Assembly: GCA_947561395.2 (NCBI GenBank)
Contig: OX387187.1
Location: forward strand, 39,103,829-39,167,828
Origin: Buxus sempervirens
Lineage: Eukaryota > Streptophyta > Magnoliopsida > Buxales > Buxaceae
Direction: 5' to 3'
Length of the DNA: 64,000 bases
Shown: one piece after another, positions 1 through 10,125 of the stretch
Layout: each line of letters opens with the position of its first letter
Position numbering within the stretch: position 1 is the stretch's first letter
Program-made: the position numbers and the translations under genes
The notes under the pieces: model-generated
Seen by the model: only the letters and a program-made list of their open reading frames with translations
Database searches by the model: none
What the model was told of the DNA's origin: nothing

Positions 1-267
1 TTATAACCATGTACAATGACGATAATACGCATATTCCGAATAAGCCGACTAAACTTCAATAATCCAATTCATATCAGTGCGGGAAAACCATCAGGTAAGT
101 CAAACAATAACAATCCGTTTCCAATCCTGAAGAATGCGATAAAATAAAGATTAACTAACAACAACATAGCGAATAACCATAATTTCGTATCTCAAGATGT
201 AATTCCAGATACACCAATGTCATATAACACAAAGTCTTCTCACAACCATGCCCACGCCTCCAAATGT

Positions 268-376
268 ATATCCGGCCTACTCAGGGTTTCGGATATTGAA
301 ATGACTACGTCATCCAATGCAGGCCTACTCCTTGGGTTTCTGCATTGACAACCAGGCCTACTCAGGGTTTCTGGCT
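268..376. repeat. Constant-core, variable-arm dyads, copy 1
   Basis: Three inverted repeats share the core GCCTACTCAGGGTTT or a 17-nt variant of it, while the arms differ. They are ATATCCG/CGGATAT at 268-296, CAATGCAG/CTGCATTG at 315-347, and AACCAG/CTGGCT (one mismatch) at 350-376. Between the first two lies ATGAC-TA-CGTCAT (301-313), a dyad with no core inside it. The stretch is repeated at 572-693. Confidence 0.8.
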
Positions 377-571
377 GCTCTACACCGGCGGGAAGAACAA
401 TACCCAATAATCAGTAAACAATATTCCATGAACCATAAATACCAACAACCAGCGAATAAAACATATCACGTCAAACAAAATCAAATACCAACATTGGTCA
501 ATGTCATGACTATTGTTCAGTTGATAAATTAAACATGCCAAGTAGACACTCCACACCTCCATGTACACAGT

Positions 572-693
572 TCCGGCCTACTCAGGGTTTCGGATACTCT
601 GAAATGACGGCCTACTCAGGGTTTCGTCATCCAATGCAGGCCTACTCCCCGGGTTTCTGCATTGACAACCAGGCCTACTCAGGGTTTCTGGCT
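572..693. repeat. Constant-core, variable-arm dyads, copy 2
   Basis: This is the second copy of the 268-376 block. Four dyads surround the same core: TCCG/CGGA at 572-594, ATGACG/CGTCAT at 604-630, CAATGCAG/CTGCATTG at 632-664, and AACCAG/CTGGCT at 667-693. The second of these occupies the place that is core-less in copy 1. Confidence 0.8.
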
Positions 694-1300
694 GCTCTAC
701 ACCGGTCGTGGCAACACACAAGGCCATGCAATTTCAACAACCAACAATAACATCACATTACTAAGCTTAGACTCTGGATCCAGGACAAGCTAGACCAAAA
801 CAGTAAACATCGTATAATCTCAATTTCAATGTCAAAACAAAACCATTCATTCCACATCATGTAAAAACTCATCACAATTCATCACCTGTCCCTCTGGACC
901 AAGCAGTACTTCAAGTACTTCGGTATTTATCTCATTTCCGTAACATATACCATTTGGAAATAAAACTCAAGCATTCAGACCAAGGAAATCCTTTCAATAC
1001 ATTTAAAGTTTCCAACAAGTGAAACCAGAAATACAATAACTTCTCAATCAAAACAGTGTATAGAACAAGGAAAAGCAACTGGTAACTCTTACTAGTTTGG
1101 TGTCCGGCACAATACTCATAAGTAACCTAAACTCAACTTAAAAACTCTTAAGAGGTTCACTAATTTTTCCTCTAATAATTTCATAGGCAAAACGGTTTCC
1201 CAGGTTCCTAACCAAGTGAATAGTGAAGTGGTTTAACCCCTAAGTAATACAAATACTCTTGGTCAAATCAGAAATTCCATTTCAGTAAGCAAAATAGGTC

Positions 1301-1571
1301 TGCCGCTCACTTACTGAGGTGGGCGCGAGGTGAGCGCCGGTCGACGGTGAAGAAAAAGGGTAAAATCGACCTGCCGCTTACCCGACGCTAGGTGAGCATG
1401 AGATGAGCGCGAGATGGGCGTGAGGTGGGCGTGAGATTCGCGCGAGATGGGCGCATCGTTTTCCGCTGAGCGCGAGCTGAGCGGCAGCCGGGCGCGAGCT
1501 GAGCGGTGGGTCGTTTTTAACGGGGCGCCTACCTCTGAGGTGAGCGCCGGTGAGCGCGAGGTGAGCGGATA
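1301..1571. repeat. GTGAGCGC-type GC-rich repeat cluster in LTR F
   Basis: This is a dense run of imperfect GTGAGCGCGAG and GTGGGCGCGAG units in an otherwise AT-rich LTR. Some form dyads, such as the CCGCTCAC arm at 1303-1310 facing GTGGGCG after a spacer containing ACTGAG. The same type of cluster occurs in the solo LTR at 53195-53465. Confidence 0.75.
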
Positions 1572-2162
1572 CCCCCCTGTGATTTTCATTTCTCTGTTAT
1601 TTTGAGATCTACATGACTGGCCGGTTTGTGAAGCTCTGTAATTACTCCAATAAACTCCTAATACTCCCAGAAGACTTCCCAACCATATTTGGAAATAATC
1701 TAAACACTTTCATTTTCAAATATAAAATTAAATCCGGAGACTCTGTTCATGTAATTTCCCGAAAACCAGAAAACCAGAAAAACTCATACTATCAGTTGAT
1801 ATATAAACCATATATCAGAATAATCTCGAGAGAAACATAAAACACAAAACCCCAGTTGTAAAACCGTGCTACTCACAAGTATACGCTTAATCCGAGAAAC
1901 AAAAGCTTATTCCACAACCGGCCGAGCATGACTTCCGGTTGCGCGCGTGGATGCGAAGGTCGCCGAACTGATCCCCTGCTCGCGAGAGGAAAAACCCACT
2001 GAAATCTGGATCTCCGACTCCACTAATCCAGTCGTAGCTCTCGCGGTTCTCATCTCTTCCCAGAGAAACCCTAATCGCCATAGTAGCCGCAAAACACCAA
2101 ACCTCTTCAGTTATAAAAATATGATGCGAGCATTCCAAACCAAAAACCTAATTTCCCCTTTA

Positions 2163-2172
2163 GTATATATAT
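2163..2172 (-). promoter_or_regulatory. TATA-like element of LTR F
   Basis: An alternating TA run reads TATATATATA on the minus strand about 290 bp inside the LTR start. Its position fits a promoter TATA box, but it is closer to the LTR start than in the other LTRs here, so the assignment is tentative. Confidence 0.4.
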
Positions 2173-2458
2173 ATACCCTCCACACGCTCCCATACGCATT
2201 GCCGCACTACAACCTTTTAAAAGCCTTGATCCTGTGCATGCCCGCCCACTGAAAACCTTACATTTTCCTGCATCCACTTAAGGTTATTCTCTTTGACAAC
2301 TAATGACCACAAATCTCCAGCAATAAATAAATTTTGATTAAGCCTGTCCGTAAATCCATGTGTTCATACTTTCGCATATATTTTATTTTATCTACTATTT
2401 TATATTGTTTATTATTTTATTATTATTATTTTTTTCCACTCAAAACTGGGGTTTTACA

Positions 2459-2893
2459 ACTTGAACTTGGCCGGCAGGTTAACATTAGGGTATAGGCACA
2501 AGTCTTCAAAATTGGTGCCCCCGAAGTTGTTCACACCTTTTACTTCCCTTAGTTCATCTTGGATCATTTCCAGTCGGTGCATGAACTTCCTTTCAACTTC
2601 TTCCCTTATCCTTTCTTTTTCCTTGGCTTTGTCCGATTCCACTGTCTCATCCCTGATCAGTATAGGTTCAGGAGTGGGTTCATAAACGGGTTCAGGAATA
2701 GGTTGAACTGGAGGTGGAATATTGATTTGGGGTGGAGGTGTTGGGTTGGAAGTGGATGCTTGATTTTGGGCTTGCACTTGTTGGTCCTGCACCAACAGTA
2801 TGTTTTCTAGCATCGGGCTAGTCCTGCCACTTGCTCCTGTAGCAAGACAATATCTGGGTGAGGAGCATCAGCTTCAGTCTCAATGGGATTCAT
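2459..2893 (-). pseudogene. Gag N-terminal fragment of element E
   Basis: The minus-strand translation starts at the ATG at 2893 and aligns with the gag N-termini of A (10398) and C (61583). They share a LLQEQVAGL-like start, a Q/P-rich linker with PEPILIRDE, an acidic and basic coiled-coil-like stretch (ERIREEVERKF), then GGTNFEDLCLYP and LPAKFK. The core gag domain that would follow is absent because the LTR of F begins here. It is a fossil fragment with at least one break besides the truncation. Confidence 0.75.
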
Positions 2894-3081
2894 GGCGCGA
2901 GCTCTTGATCTGGTTACAGGAGCTATGATTGCAAGTGTATTGGTACCTGAATTGAATAAAGAGAAAATATTAGTGCCAATTTAATCTTATTCACAAGCCT
3001 ATGAATGCCTATGTGCAAGCTGGGTGAACACGAGTTTGGATTTGTTTCTTTATTTGCTTCTTTTTTTTTCTTTTAGAAGTG

Positions 3082-3693
3082 TTGGAATATTCTAGGGCTT
3101 CCAACAGGTCCCATAAAAAGAGAAAAGGATCTGAAATTCAAAGGCTTTCAGAGGCCCAGGGGTATTTTTGAAAAAGGTCTGAAATTCAAAGGCTTTCAGA
3201 GGCCTAGAGATTTTTAAGAAAGGTCTGAAATTCAAAGGCTTTCAGAGGCCCAGAGATTTTTGGAAAAAGTCTGAAATTCAAAGGCTTTCAGAGGCCCAGG
3301 GATATTTTTAGAAAAAGTCTGAAATTCAAGGGCTTTCAGGGGCCCAAAGATCTGAAATTCAAAGGCTTTCAGAGGCCTAAGGAATAATTTCTGAAATTCA
3401 AAGGCTTTCAGAGGCCCAAAGGATAAAGTTTGAAATTCAAAGGCTTTCAGAGGCCCAAAGATTTTTTGAGAAAAAGTCTGAAATTCAAAGGCTCTCAGAG
3501 GCCCAAAGAAAAAGCTCTGAAATTCAAAGGCTTTCAGAGGGCTAGGGATTTTTTGAGAAAAAGTCTGAAATTCAAAGGCTTTCAGAGGCGAGGCCCAGGG
3601 AGTTTTGAGAAAAAGTCTGAAATTCAAAGGCTTTCAGAGGCCCAGGGATATTTTTAGAAAAAGTCTGAAATTCAGAGGCTTTCAGAGGCCCAA
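3082..3693 (-). repeat. Leader hairpin array of element E
   Basis: About 13 irregular units of roughly 35-55 bp each contain the dyad CTGAAA-N9-TTTCAG (minus-strand reading, loop GCCTTTGAA). The cluster ends nearest gag with a related dyad TTGGAA-N11-TTCCAA (3082-3104). Arrays with the same hairpin plan but other arms precede gag in A and C. Long ORFs across the array reflect the repetition, not a protein. Confidence 0.8.
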
Positions 3694-3829
3694 AGGATTT
3701 TATTTCACATTATTTATTTATTTATTTTTTGAAGCATTTTATTCAAACTCATTTCCCTTTATCATCATTTAAAGGTTAAAGGAACAGGATTTAGTGGGAA
3801 AAACTGATTAAAATTGAATTTTCCGCGAA

Positions 3830-3967
3830 AACCGCATATACAGTACGGTCCGGCCTTGCCCGCATTTAAATTACGAGCAAGCCGTGACCGTATAGTTGAC
3901 ACGGGCGAGCCCAGCCCGTATAACTAATACGGGCGAGCCCAGCCCGTGTAACCAATGCGGTTTACGG
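3830..3967 (-). repeat. Leader dyad cluster of element E
   Basis: One AACCGC-N9-ACGGTC dyad (3830-3850) is followed by two copies of ACGGGC-GAGCCCA-GCCCGT and related half sites. It sits in the leader upstream of the hairpin array, as do the clusters at 8452 (A) and 60178 (C). The ACGGGC arm type is seen nowhere else in the window. Confidence 0.7.
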
Positions 3968-4548
3968 AGCTCTTTTTGTTTTTTTTTTTTTCAGTTTTTT
4001 ACATGATTTGATCACTTTAATTGCTCATCCAAACATACGGTTCACCCATTGCAAGGCTTCTAAACTGTCTCAAAGTGGACTTTGATCTATTTGCAAAAAT
4101 ACTTGTTTAGGAGGGCACATGTTCCCTCCAAATCGATACCATATTCAGGGGTATGGTACCCTTTAGTTGCCTCTTGTTTGAATATTGGGTAGGATTGATT
4201 CTGAACAGAGTTAAAATTCTCCCTATGGGCTGCACCAACTTTAGGAAACATGCCTATTTGGGACCAATTTTATCCCAAACTGATGGACACCATGACATGA
4301 AAATAATGCAAAAATTAAGGTTACCTTGTTACCTTGTTTACCTTCAATATGGCATCCGCATTATGCCTTGGCTTGCAAACCATGTAAACGGCCTTCCCAC
4401 AATTACAAACCCATATCCGCACGTAATTGTGTACTTGTAGACACCCCAAATTGCACCCCAATATAAGAGATTAACTAAGAAGGACTCCAAAGGTCCTATT
4501 TGAGCCTTGACATAAGTCAAACTTTCAAAAACAATCAAAATTGGTGCC

Positions 4549-4815
4549 AACCGTGCTGAGTATGCGGTTTTTATAAGCTCGGTCTCAACCGCTCTGTATG
4601 TGCGGTTGCAACCGCACATATAGCACGGTTCACATCAAGGCTTGTTGCGCTGGCGGCCACGTGGCTTCGCGAATCTTCGGCCGTTAAGCCGCGTGGACAG
4701 CAATCAATTAAAGCATAACTGAATTGAACCGCCCTGTATATGCGGTTTGGTCAAATTTATACATGAACCGCACTTTGAGTGGCAGTTGTGTAGAAACCGC
4801 ACTGAGTATACGGTT
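4549..4815. repeat. AACCGY-N9-RCGGTT dyad cluster, 5' LTR of A
   Basis: Six dyads lie at about 4549, 4585, 4608, 4735, 4774 and 4795. Nearly all are exactly 21 bp with 6-bp arms and a 9-bp spacer. Spacers are mostly CTGAGTAT, CTGTATGT or CTGTATAT, in either orientation. The cluster ends about 200 bp before the TATA box. Confidence 0.85.
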
Positions 4816-5016
4816 TTGGCTGTTCCGAGGCTTTGAGAAATGGCTCGATCTCTGAGCCTTATTTACGCATATTACCTCTCTCTCAAGGACCTAAACTCCC
4901 TATTTCACCCTCCGAAACTTGCTGAATTACTCCAATTCAAGCCTTGGAGGAGAATTGGAATAATCTAGAAGGCCTTTTTGGCCTACCCTTGGGACTCTTC
5001 TACCCTTGACTTGGCC

Positions 5017-5024
5017 TATAAATA
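5017..5024 (+). promoter_or_regulatory. TATA box, 5' LTR of A
   Basis: TATAAATA followed by GAGGGG. The same octamer is at the matching place in the A 3' LTR, in both B LTR copies, and in D and C, so it is very likely the core promoter for gag-pol RNA. Confidence 0.8.
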
Positions 5025-6607
5025 GAGGGGTCCTCCTCTTGCAAATGGCTGACAATCTGAAGCTTAGAAGCTCTGCAAGAAGAAGGAGAACCTCTGCTGG
5101 ATTGGCTACTCAACTGCTCAAGCTACTAAGGTAAGGCCTATTTGAGTTATTGCTTCCCTTTTACATTCTAGCAAATCTCTCATCTTCTACCTTTCTGTAG
5201 TGTAAGGCCTTTGTGCATCTTTGAAACCCCAAACCCCTTCTAAAGTACCTGGGAATCCTCTCTAGCCGTAAAACGTGAAGAGAGAGCCTGGGGAAAAGGA
5301 AGGTGGAATGGATCCTCTAGGTTTAGAACCCTCAAATGATGAAAAGCATGCTATATGGTTATTTTGAACCCTTGAATGCTTCTCTGATTTTATTTTATAT
5401 TTGGAGAAGATGTGAATCCATGCTCTCAGTAGCCATGGATTCCAACCTTCTCATAGAAATGAGATTTTCCACACTTTCACACTCACTTTTCATTATTTTC
5501 ATCAAATAGGCTAGATCTTGGGCTTTCCATGTTCAATATGGAAAATCTGAGGTCCTAGGCCTTAGAATGAGTTTTAGAACTTCATGAGAGGATTTCTTGT
5601 TGATTTTGAGGTTTTGGTCGAATCCACATGCACTGGTTTCCATGTTTCCTCTTCAAAAACCTCAAAACAGGACAGATCTGTGGCCTGTCTTGGAAGACTC
5701 ATAGCTTCATCCTCCGGATGAATTTTTGAGTGATTCCAAAGACATGTGATAGATGGATGTGTCTATTTAATATCTGGAAATTTTCGTCCACTTCCATGTA
5801 GCCAATTTTTGACACCATCTCTTCAAAGTTTGTAAGACAGTTCAGCCCAGATTGCTGAACTTGCCGCTTTGATGGTGCACTATTTGCTCGGTTTGAACCC
5901 GTTTCCTATGATTCCAGTTTCTGAGTTTTCTTTGAGAAGTCTATTTTCATTTCCAACAAGTTTCAGCAGATTTCAATCTGTTTTGTGCCTTGGGTGCTCA
6001 ATTGACTCAGAGATGCTCGCTAGCATGGTCCAGAGCAGATCTGTGGTCTTTTAGGCCTGTTCAAGAGAGCACACAAGTCACATCCGGATAGAGATTGGTG
6101 TGAGGTTTTTTGCTTTGGAAAGATGACACTACATACTTCCTCCTTACCAATTTTTATGGGTTTTTATTGAGCCAAACTCCACGAATAGGACTTTGAAAAT
6201 GCCTACTTAACGCTTTTTCTGAGTTATAACAGCAGATTTTATATGAGGATTTCTCTCTCGTTTTGAATCAGATCGAGCTGAATTTTTTACTATATACTCT
6301 ACTATATACCAGTTTTCAAATGGCTTTGGTTTCATTGGATTTGGATTTAAATTGAGTAAGTTGTGGTCTATCAAAGCTTTCAAGCTCTTTTGACCTAATC
6401 TCTCCAGATTTGCTTTAGCTTGATTTCCTTCAATTTCACTTTGATTTTTCTTCACTCACGAAGTTTTAAAAATGATAGATCCACGAAGAGAGTCTAAGTT
6501 CATTAGATTTCTCATGTGGAAGGGTCACACACATTGTGCTTGTCAAGCACCACTTTGTTTATTTTACTAACAAATGATTTAAAGTATAAGCAAGCATGTG
6601 GTAACCG

Positions 6608-6771
6608 TCTTAGACGGATGAGCGGGGGTGCCTAATACCTTCCCCTGCTCATAAATAATTCCCCGTACCCAATCTCTGGATTTTTCCTTGTATTAGAGCT
6701 ACTTGGGCTCTATTTAACATCTATGAACCTTTTGGTGTCCATTCACACCTAAAAATGGATGGTGGCGACTC
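6608..6771 (+). promoter_or_regulatory. U5 stem-loop and PBS-like motif of A
   Basis: An imperfect inverted repeat (ATGAGCGGGG facing CCCCTGCTCAT) encloses GTGCCTAATACC. The same plan recurs in B and C with different bases in the arms. About 120 bp further on, TGGCGACTC (6763-6771) repeats the first nine bases of the primer-binding site at 6842. Confidence 0.6.
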
Positions 6772-6841
6772 TTAACATTTATTGATCCCCGCGTGACGAT
6801 AGTCGGAAGTCATCCGAGATGACGAAACCATGTCTCACGAC

Positions 6842-6859
6842 TGGCGACTCTGCTGGGGA
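6842..6859 (+). other. Primer-binding site of A
   Basis: TGGCGACTCTGCTGGGGA begins two bases after the LTR end. It opens with TGG, as expected for pairing with a tRNA 3' CCA. The matching stretch in C (58478) reads CGGCGACTCCACTGGGAA. I cannot assign the tRNA without a search. Confidence 0.75.
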
Positions 6860-7365
6860 TTCTTGGAATTGAGCCATGTCATTTGCTTGCTTATTCTTTG
6901 TTTGATTTTATTGATTGTTTGTTGTTTGGAGTGATTGTAATAAGCATGCTGATTTGAATGCTTCTATATCTAGAGAATGTGAGACCTTAGGAAATAGGGC
7001 ATGAGATGTGTGATGCTTTGTTTATGCTCAAAACCATGTTAGGAGACCTAGCTAGTTTTACCATGCTAGGCTACCATGTTTATAGGATGAGCATGTTTTG
7101 ATTAGGATTCTAATGTCATTGAGCATGTGATCAGGATTTTTAGGGAGATATTTTGAATATGTCAAAAGCATGCTCACCATAATTGAATGCTATTTGTTGT
7201 ATGATATGATAACATGCCTCCATGTTTGCATGATTGTGTGAATGCATATTTAGATGGAGCATGCTAGGCTTTCTTTTATTTAATTGAATGTTCCCATGTT
7301 TATTTGCTTCAAAAATGATCTCTATATCATGCCTTGGTGTGTATGGCTTGCATGGCTGCGAAAAA

Positions 7366-7830
7366 AGAGTGGCAAGGGTGGGACGTTGTGTTGAATGTGA
7401 CCCACTTTTTCAAATGCACTTGCGCACCTTTTTTCTTTTTTTACACAGCCTACCTATCACCTATAGGAAGTTGAACAAGAATGTGGGTAGCTTGGCGCAC
7501 CGAGGTCGTTACTTCGGAAAGCGAAAGTGAAAACATTCACCTTAGAGACTTTGAGCCAATGATGTGATGACATGGTGGATCTAGAATTCTGGTCATACAC
7601 TAGGCTTGAGCTCTAAGTTGCCAATAAGCCAAAACCCAAAACCCCTACGCGAAGGTGGAGAAACACCCTTTTGGCCAAAATAAACCAAATGCGATGGGGG
7701 AAGGGTTTGTAATGAGGGAAGGCCGTCTTGCATGGCTCAGGTGATCCAAGGTATGATATGGATACCATCTTGAAGATAAACATGAGATAACAAGGTATTT
7801 TCAAAATTTTCCCTTGTAATAACCTCCATA
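7366..7830 (+). other. Conserved leader block of A
   Basis: This aligns with 59550-60000 of C at roughly 80-85% by eye, far better than the surrounding leader. The best part runs from CACAGCCTACC (7444) through CCTATAGGAAGTTGAAC to ACTTCGGAAAGCGAAAGTG. The ORFs across it do not keep the same frame or start in the two elements, so an RNA role (packaging, dimerisation or translation) is more likely than a peptide. Confidence 0.6.
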
Positions 7831-8451
7831 CTTTATAAGAAGCAAGATTATGGTGTCCATTTGTTGGGATTTTGTTTTTCCCAGAAAATTACTGTTAGCC
7901 TAGGATTGGTGTAGCCCTTAGAGAGAGTTTTTACTCTTCTTAGGTGTCATTCTACCCAAATGCCCATAGGAGGCACCCAAAAGTCCCAAAATCCATGCAT
8001 TAGGTGTCCATTTTTTGGAGGGAGCCTAGGCCCTCCTTTGTATGAATATGGCTAATCCTCTTTCTTGCAGGGAATTTGGGTGTGAAGGCCATCCAAGAGC
8101 TGCTGGTGCAAAGAGCCTCTTCTTTTTTCTTTTGTGTAGAAATTTTCATTCTCAAGCCCAAGGAGGCTAAAATTGTCATTTTTATTTTGATTCATGCCCT
8201 TGAAGGCCAATTTGTATTGTAACATGTTTCTTTTATTATAAGAGATCTGTTTGTGCATATTTATGGTCTCCTCATGCACCTTCATGAAATTCATGGTCTA
8301 AGCGGGCTTTTAATGCCATTTGATGTCCCAAATGCCCAATTTGGGGCAGTCTGGAAGCCACCCAATGGTGAACAATGTGTTTGGGCATTTAACTAAGATA
8401 ATAAAACCAATTGGAAAAAGGAACAAATCGAAAATCTCATTTTCGGCTGGA

Positions 8452-8538
8452 AACCGTCCTGAGTATGCGGTTGTCTGCATTTTCGCTGCAACCGCATGTA
8501 TCATACAGTTTGAGCCAGACCGTCCTGAGTGTGCGGTT
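8452..8538. repeat. AACCGY-N9-RCGGTT dyad cluster, leader of A
   Basis: Three 21-bp dyads start at 8452, 8489 and 8518. The first and third have spacers CCTGAGTAT and CCTGAGTGT, the same as in the LTR cluster of this element. Confidence 0.8.
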
Positions 8539-9257
8539 TTAAGCCGAAATCCCATTCTGGCCTTGCTAATTAAACATTTCTGGGCCCTTTCATCCCTAAG
8601 TTATATAAGCAAGTGTGCAGTGATTCCAAATAAGATAAATGGCATTTAAACCATTCCAAATCCACCCAGATCAAGAGATTAAGGTCATTTTGAACATATT
8701 CATATAAATTGAGCAAATTAATCCAACTCAAAGGTAAAAATGATAAAATAAAAGTTGGCTCAAACCAAAAATCAAGTCAAGCACCAAATTTTGGGGTTTA
8801 AGCTCATGTTAGGCTCTTTTTACCTAATTTGAACACCTAATCCATCTTAATTGAAGTAAATGATTAAAAGAAAATTGGTTCAAATAACCAACCTAATCAT
8901 ACTTCAACCTCAAGAATTAAACTTGGAAATCACAATAAGCTTCCAAAGCATGTTTTTAGCCTAAAGTGGGATCTGAATCGAGAGAAGCTCAACTCTTTTA
9001 AAATGGAGCAAATTCCAACCAAAAATAAGAAATCTTTAAGCATAAAGTATTCAAACTTTTAAGACTTCAAATCATAGGTCATTTGGAAACCCTTGAATTC
9101 TAAGTCAAATCATTCAAAATTTTTTTTTTATAAAAGAAGATTTCAAATAAATCATCACCTTAAAGGCAAATTGAGTCTCTTTTTAACTCAAAACACCTAA
9201 GGGAAAATCAGAAATTTTTTTTAGGCATCTGAAAGCCTTGTAATTTCAGAAAATCAA

Positions 9258-9881
9258 CTCATAGGACTCCTGGAAGCCTGAAATTCCAGATTTTTCCAAA
9301 ATCTTCATAGGCCTTCTAAAGCCTGAATTTAGAAACTCATAGGACTCCTGGAAGCCTGAAATTCCAGATTTTTCCAAAATCTTCATAGGCCATCTAAAGC
9401 CTGAATTTAGAAACTCATAGGACTCCTGGAAGCCTGAAATTCAAGATTTTCCCAAAATCTTCATAGGCCTTCTAAAGCCTGAATTTAGAAACTCATAGGA
9501 CTCCTGGAAGCCTGAAATTCCAGATTTTTCCAAAATCTTCATAGGCCTTCTAAAGCCTGAATTTAGAAACTCATAGGACTCCTGGAAGCCTGAAATTCCA
9601 GATTTTTCCAAAATCTTCATAGGCCTTCTAAAGCATGAATTTAGAAACTCATAAGACTCCTGGAAGCCTGAAATTCCAGATTTTTCAAAAATCTTCATAG
9701 GCCTTCTAAAGCCTGAATTTAGAAACTCATAGGACTCCTGGAAGCCTGAAATTCCAGATTTTTCCAAAATCTTCATAGGCCTTCTAAAGCCTGAATTTAG
9801 AAACTCATAGGACTCCTGGAAGCCTGAAATTCCAGATTTTTCCAAAAACTTCATAGGCCTTCTAAAGCCTGAATTTAGAAA
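9258..9881 (+). repeat. 78-bp hairpin array, leader of A
   Basis: Eight units start at 9258 and repeat every 78 bp without length change. Each holds CTGGAA-GCCTGAAA-TTCCAG and a second weaker dyad AGGC-N8-GCCT. Because 78 is a multiple of three, a 157-codon ORF stays open on the minus strand; I take that as a by-product. Confidence 0.9.
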
Positions 9882-9969
9882 ATCATAAGCCCTTGGAAGC
9901 TTGAGTGATTCCAAGTCCTGATTTGTCTACAAACTTTTACTGTAGGCACATCATCTTTTGTGGGATATG

Positions 9970-10125
9970 TTGGAAGCCCTAGAATTTTCCAATATTAGTA
10001 GGTCTTTTTCGCACCAACCAAGTCGTAAGCCCTTAGAAGCTTGCGTAATTCCAATGCTTGACTATAGGTTTTTACTATAGTCATATCCTTCCTGTGGGAC
10101 ATGTTGGAGGCCCTAGAATACTCCA
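9970..10125 (+). repeat. Two isolated leader dyads of A
   Basis: TTGGAA-N11-TTCCAA at 9970-9992 and TTGGAG-N11-CTCCAA at 10103-10125 share the loop GCCCTAGAAT(T/A)(T/C). The arm difference is compensated on both sides. Equivalents lie at 3082-3104 in E and 61386-61408 in C. Confidence 0.75.

Larger units (their letters stand above)
1..2458 (-). repeat. Partial LTR of Tat-type element F
   Basis: Reading on the minus strand, this begins TGTAAAACCCC at 2458, close to the starts of the other LTRs here (TGTAGACACCCC, TGTAAGCACC), and interrupts the gag fragment of element E. A TATA-like stretch lies about 290 bp in. The sequence around 1606-1680 resembles 53497-53570 of the minus-strand solo LTR, and both carry GTGAGCGC-type repeats next to it, so F and that solo LTR are relatives. 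The other end is outside the window, so whether F is a solo LTR or a whole element cannot be told. No coding capacity is seen; ORFs in this stretch look incidental. Confidence 0.6.
2459..4435 (-). mobile_element. Element E, 5' internal fragment of a Tat-lineage LTR retrotransposon
   Basis: On the minus strand this holds, in order, the end of a leader, a dyad cluster, a tandem hairpin array and the start of gag. The part next to 4435 matches the leaders of A (7690-7830) and C (59850-60000): a stretch about preserved AATTACG, GGGAAGGCCGTTT and a GATACCATATTGAAGG-like motif. It is a fossil bounded on the left by the LTR of F and on the right by the 5' LTR of A, so it is older than both insertions. 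Confidence 0.75.
4436..6839 (+). repeat. 5' LTR of element A
   Basis: It starts TGTAGACACCCC and ends TCTCACG just before the primer-binding site. It holds a cluster of six 21-bp dyads upstream of a TATA box at 5017. Past the TATA box are blocks conserved in all LTRs here: CTTCTACCTTTCTGTAG near 5196 and CTAGCCGTAAAACGTGAAG near 5262. A stem-loop region and a TGGCGACTC motif lie near the 3' end. The copy at 41240-43404 is nearly identical. Confidence 0.9.

Noticed and set aside
268-693. CRISPR-like repeat-spacer array
   Set aside because: The repeats are irregularly spaced, embedded in palindromes and in plant LTR DNA; the genome is nuclear.
1613-2252. Short ORFs on both strands within LTR F
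   Set aside because: They have no family features and lie in LTR sequence.
3232-3627. A 131-codon minus-strand repetitive protein
   Set aside because: It is a by-product of the E leader array; unit lengths vary and no relative is seen.
6842-6859. Naming the primer tRNA
   Set aside because: I could not match the 18 bases to one tRNA with certainty from memory.
9441-9914. A 157-codon minus-strand repetitive protein
   Set aside because: It is a by-product of an exact 78-bp period in the leader array.
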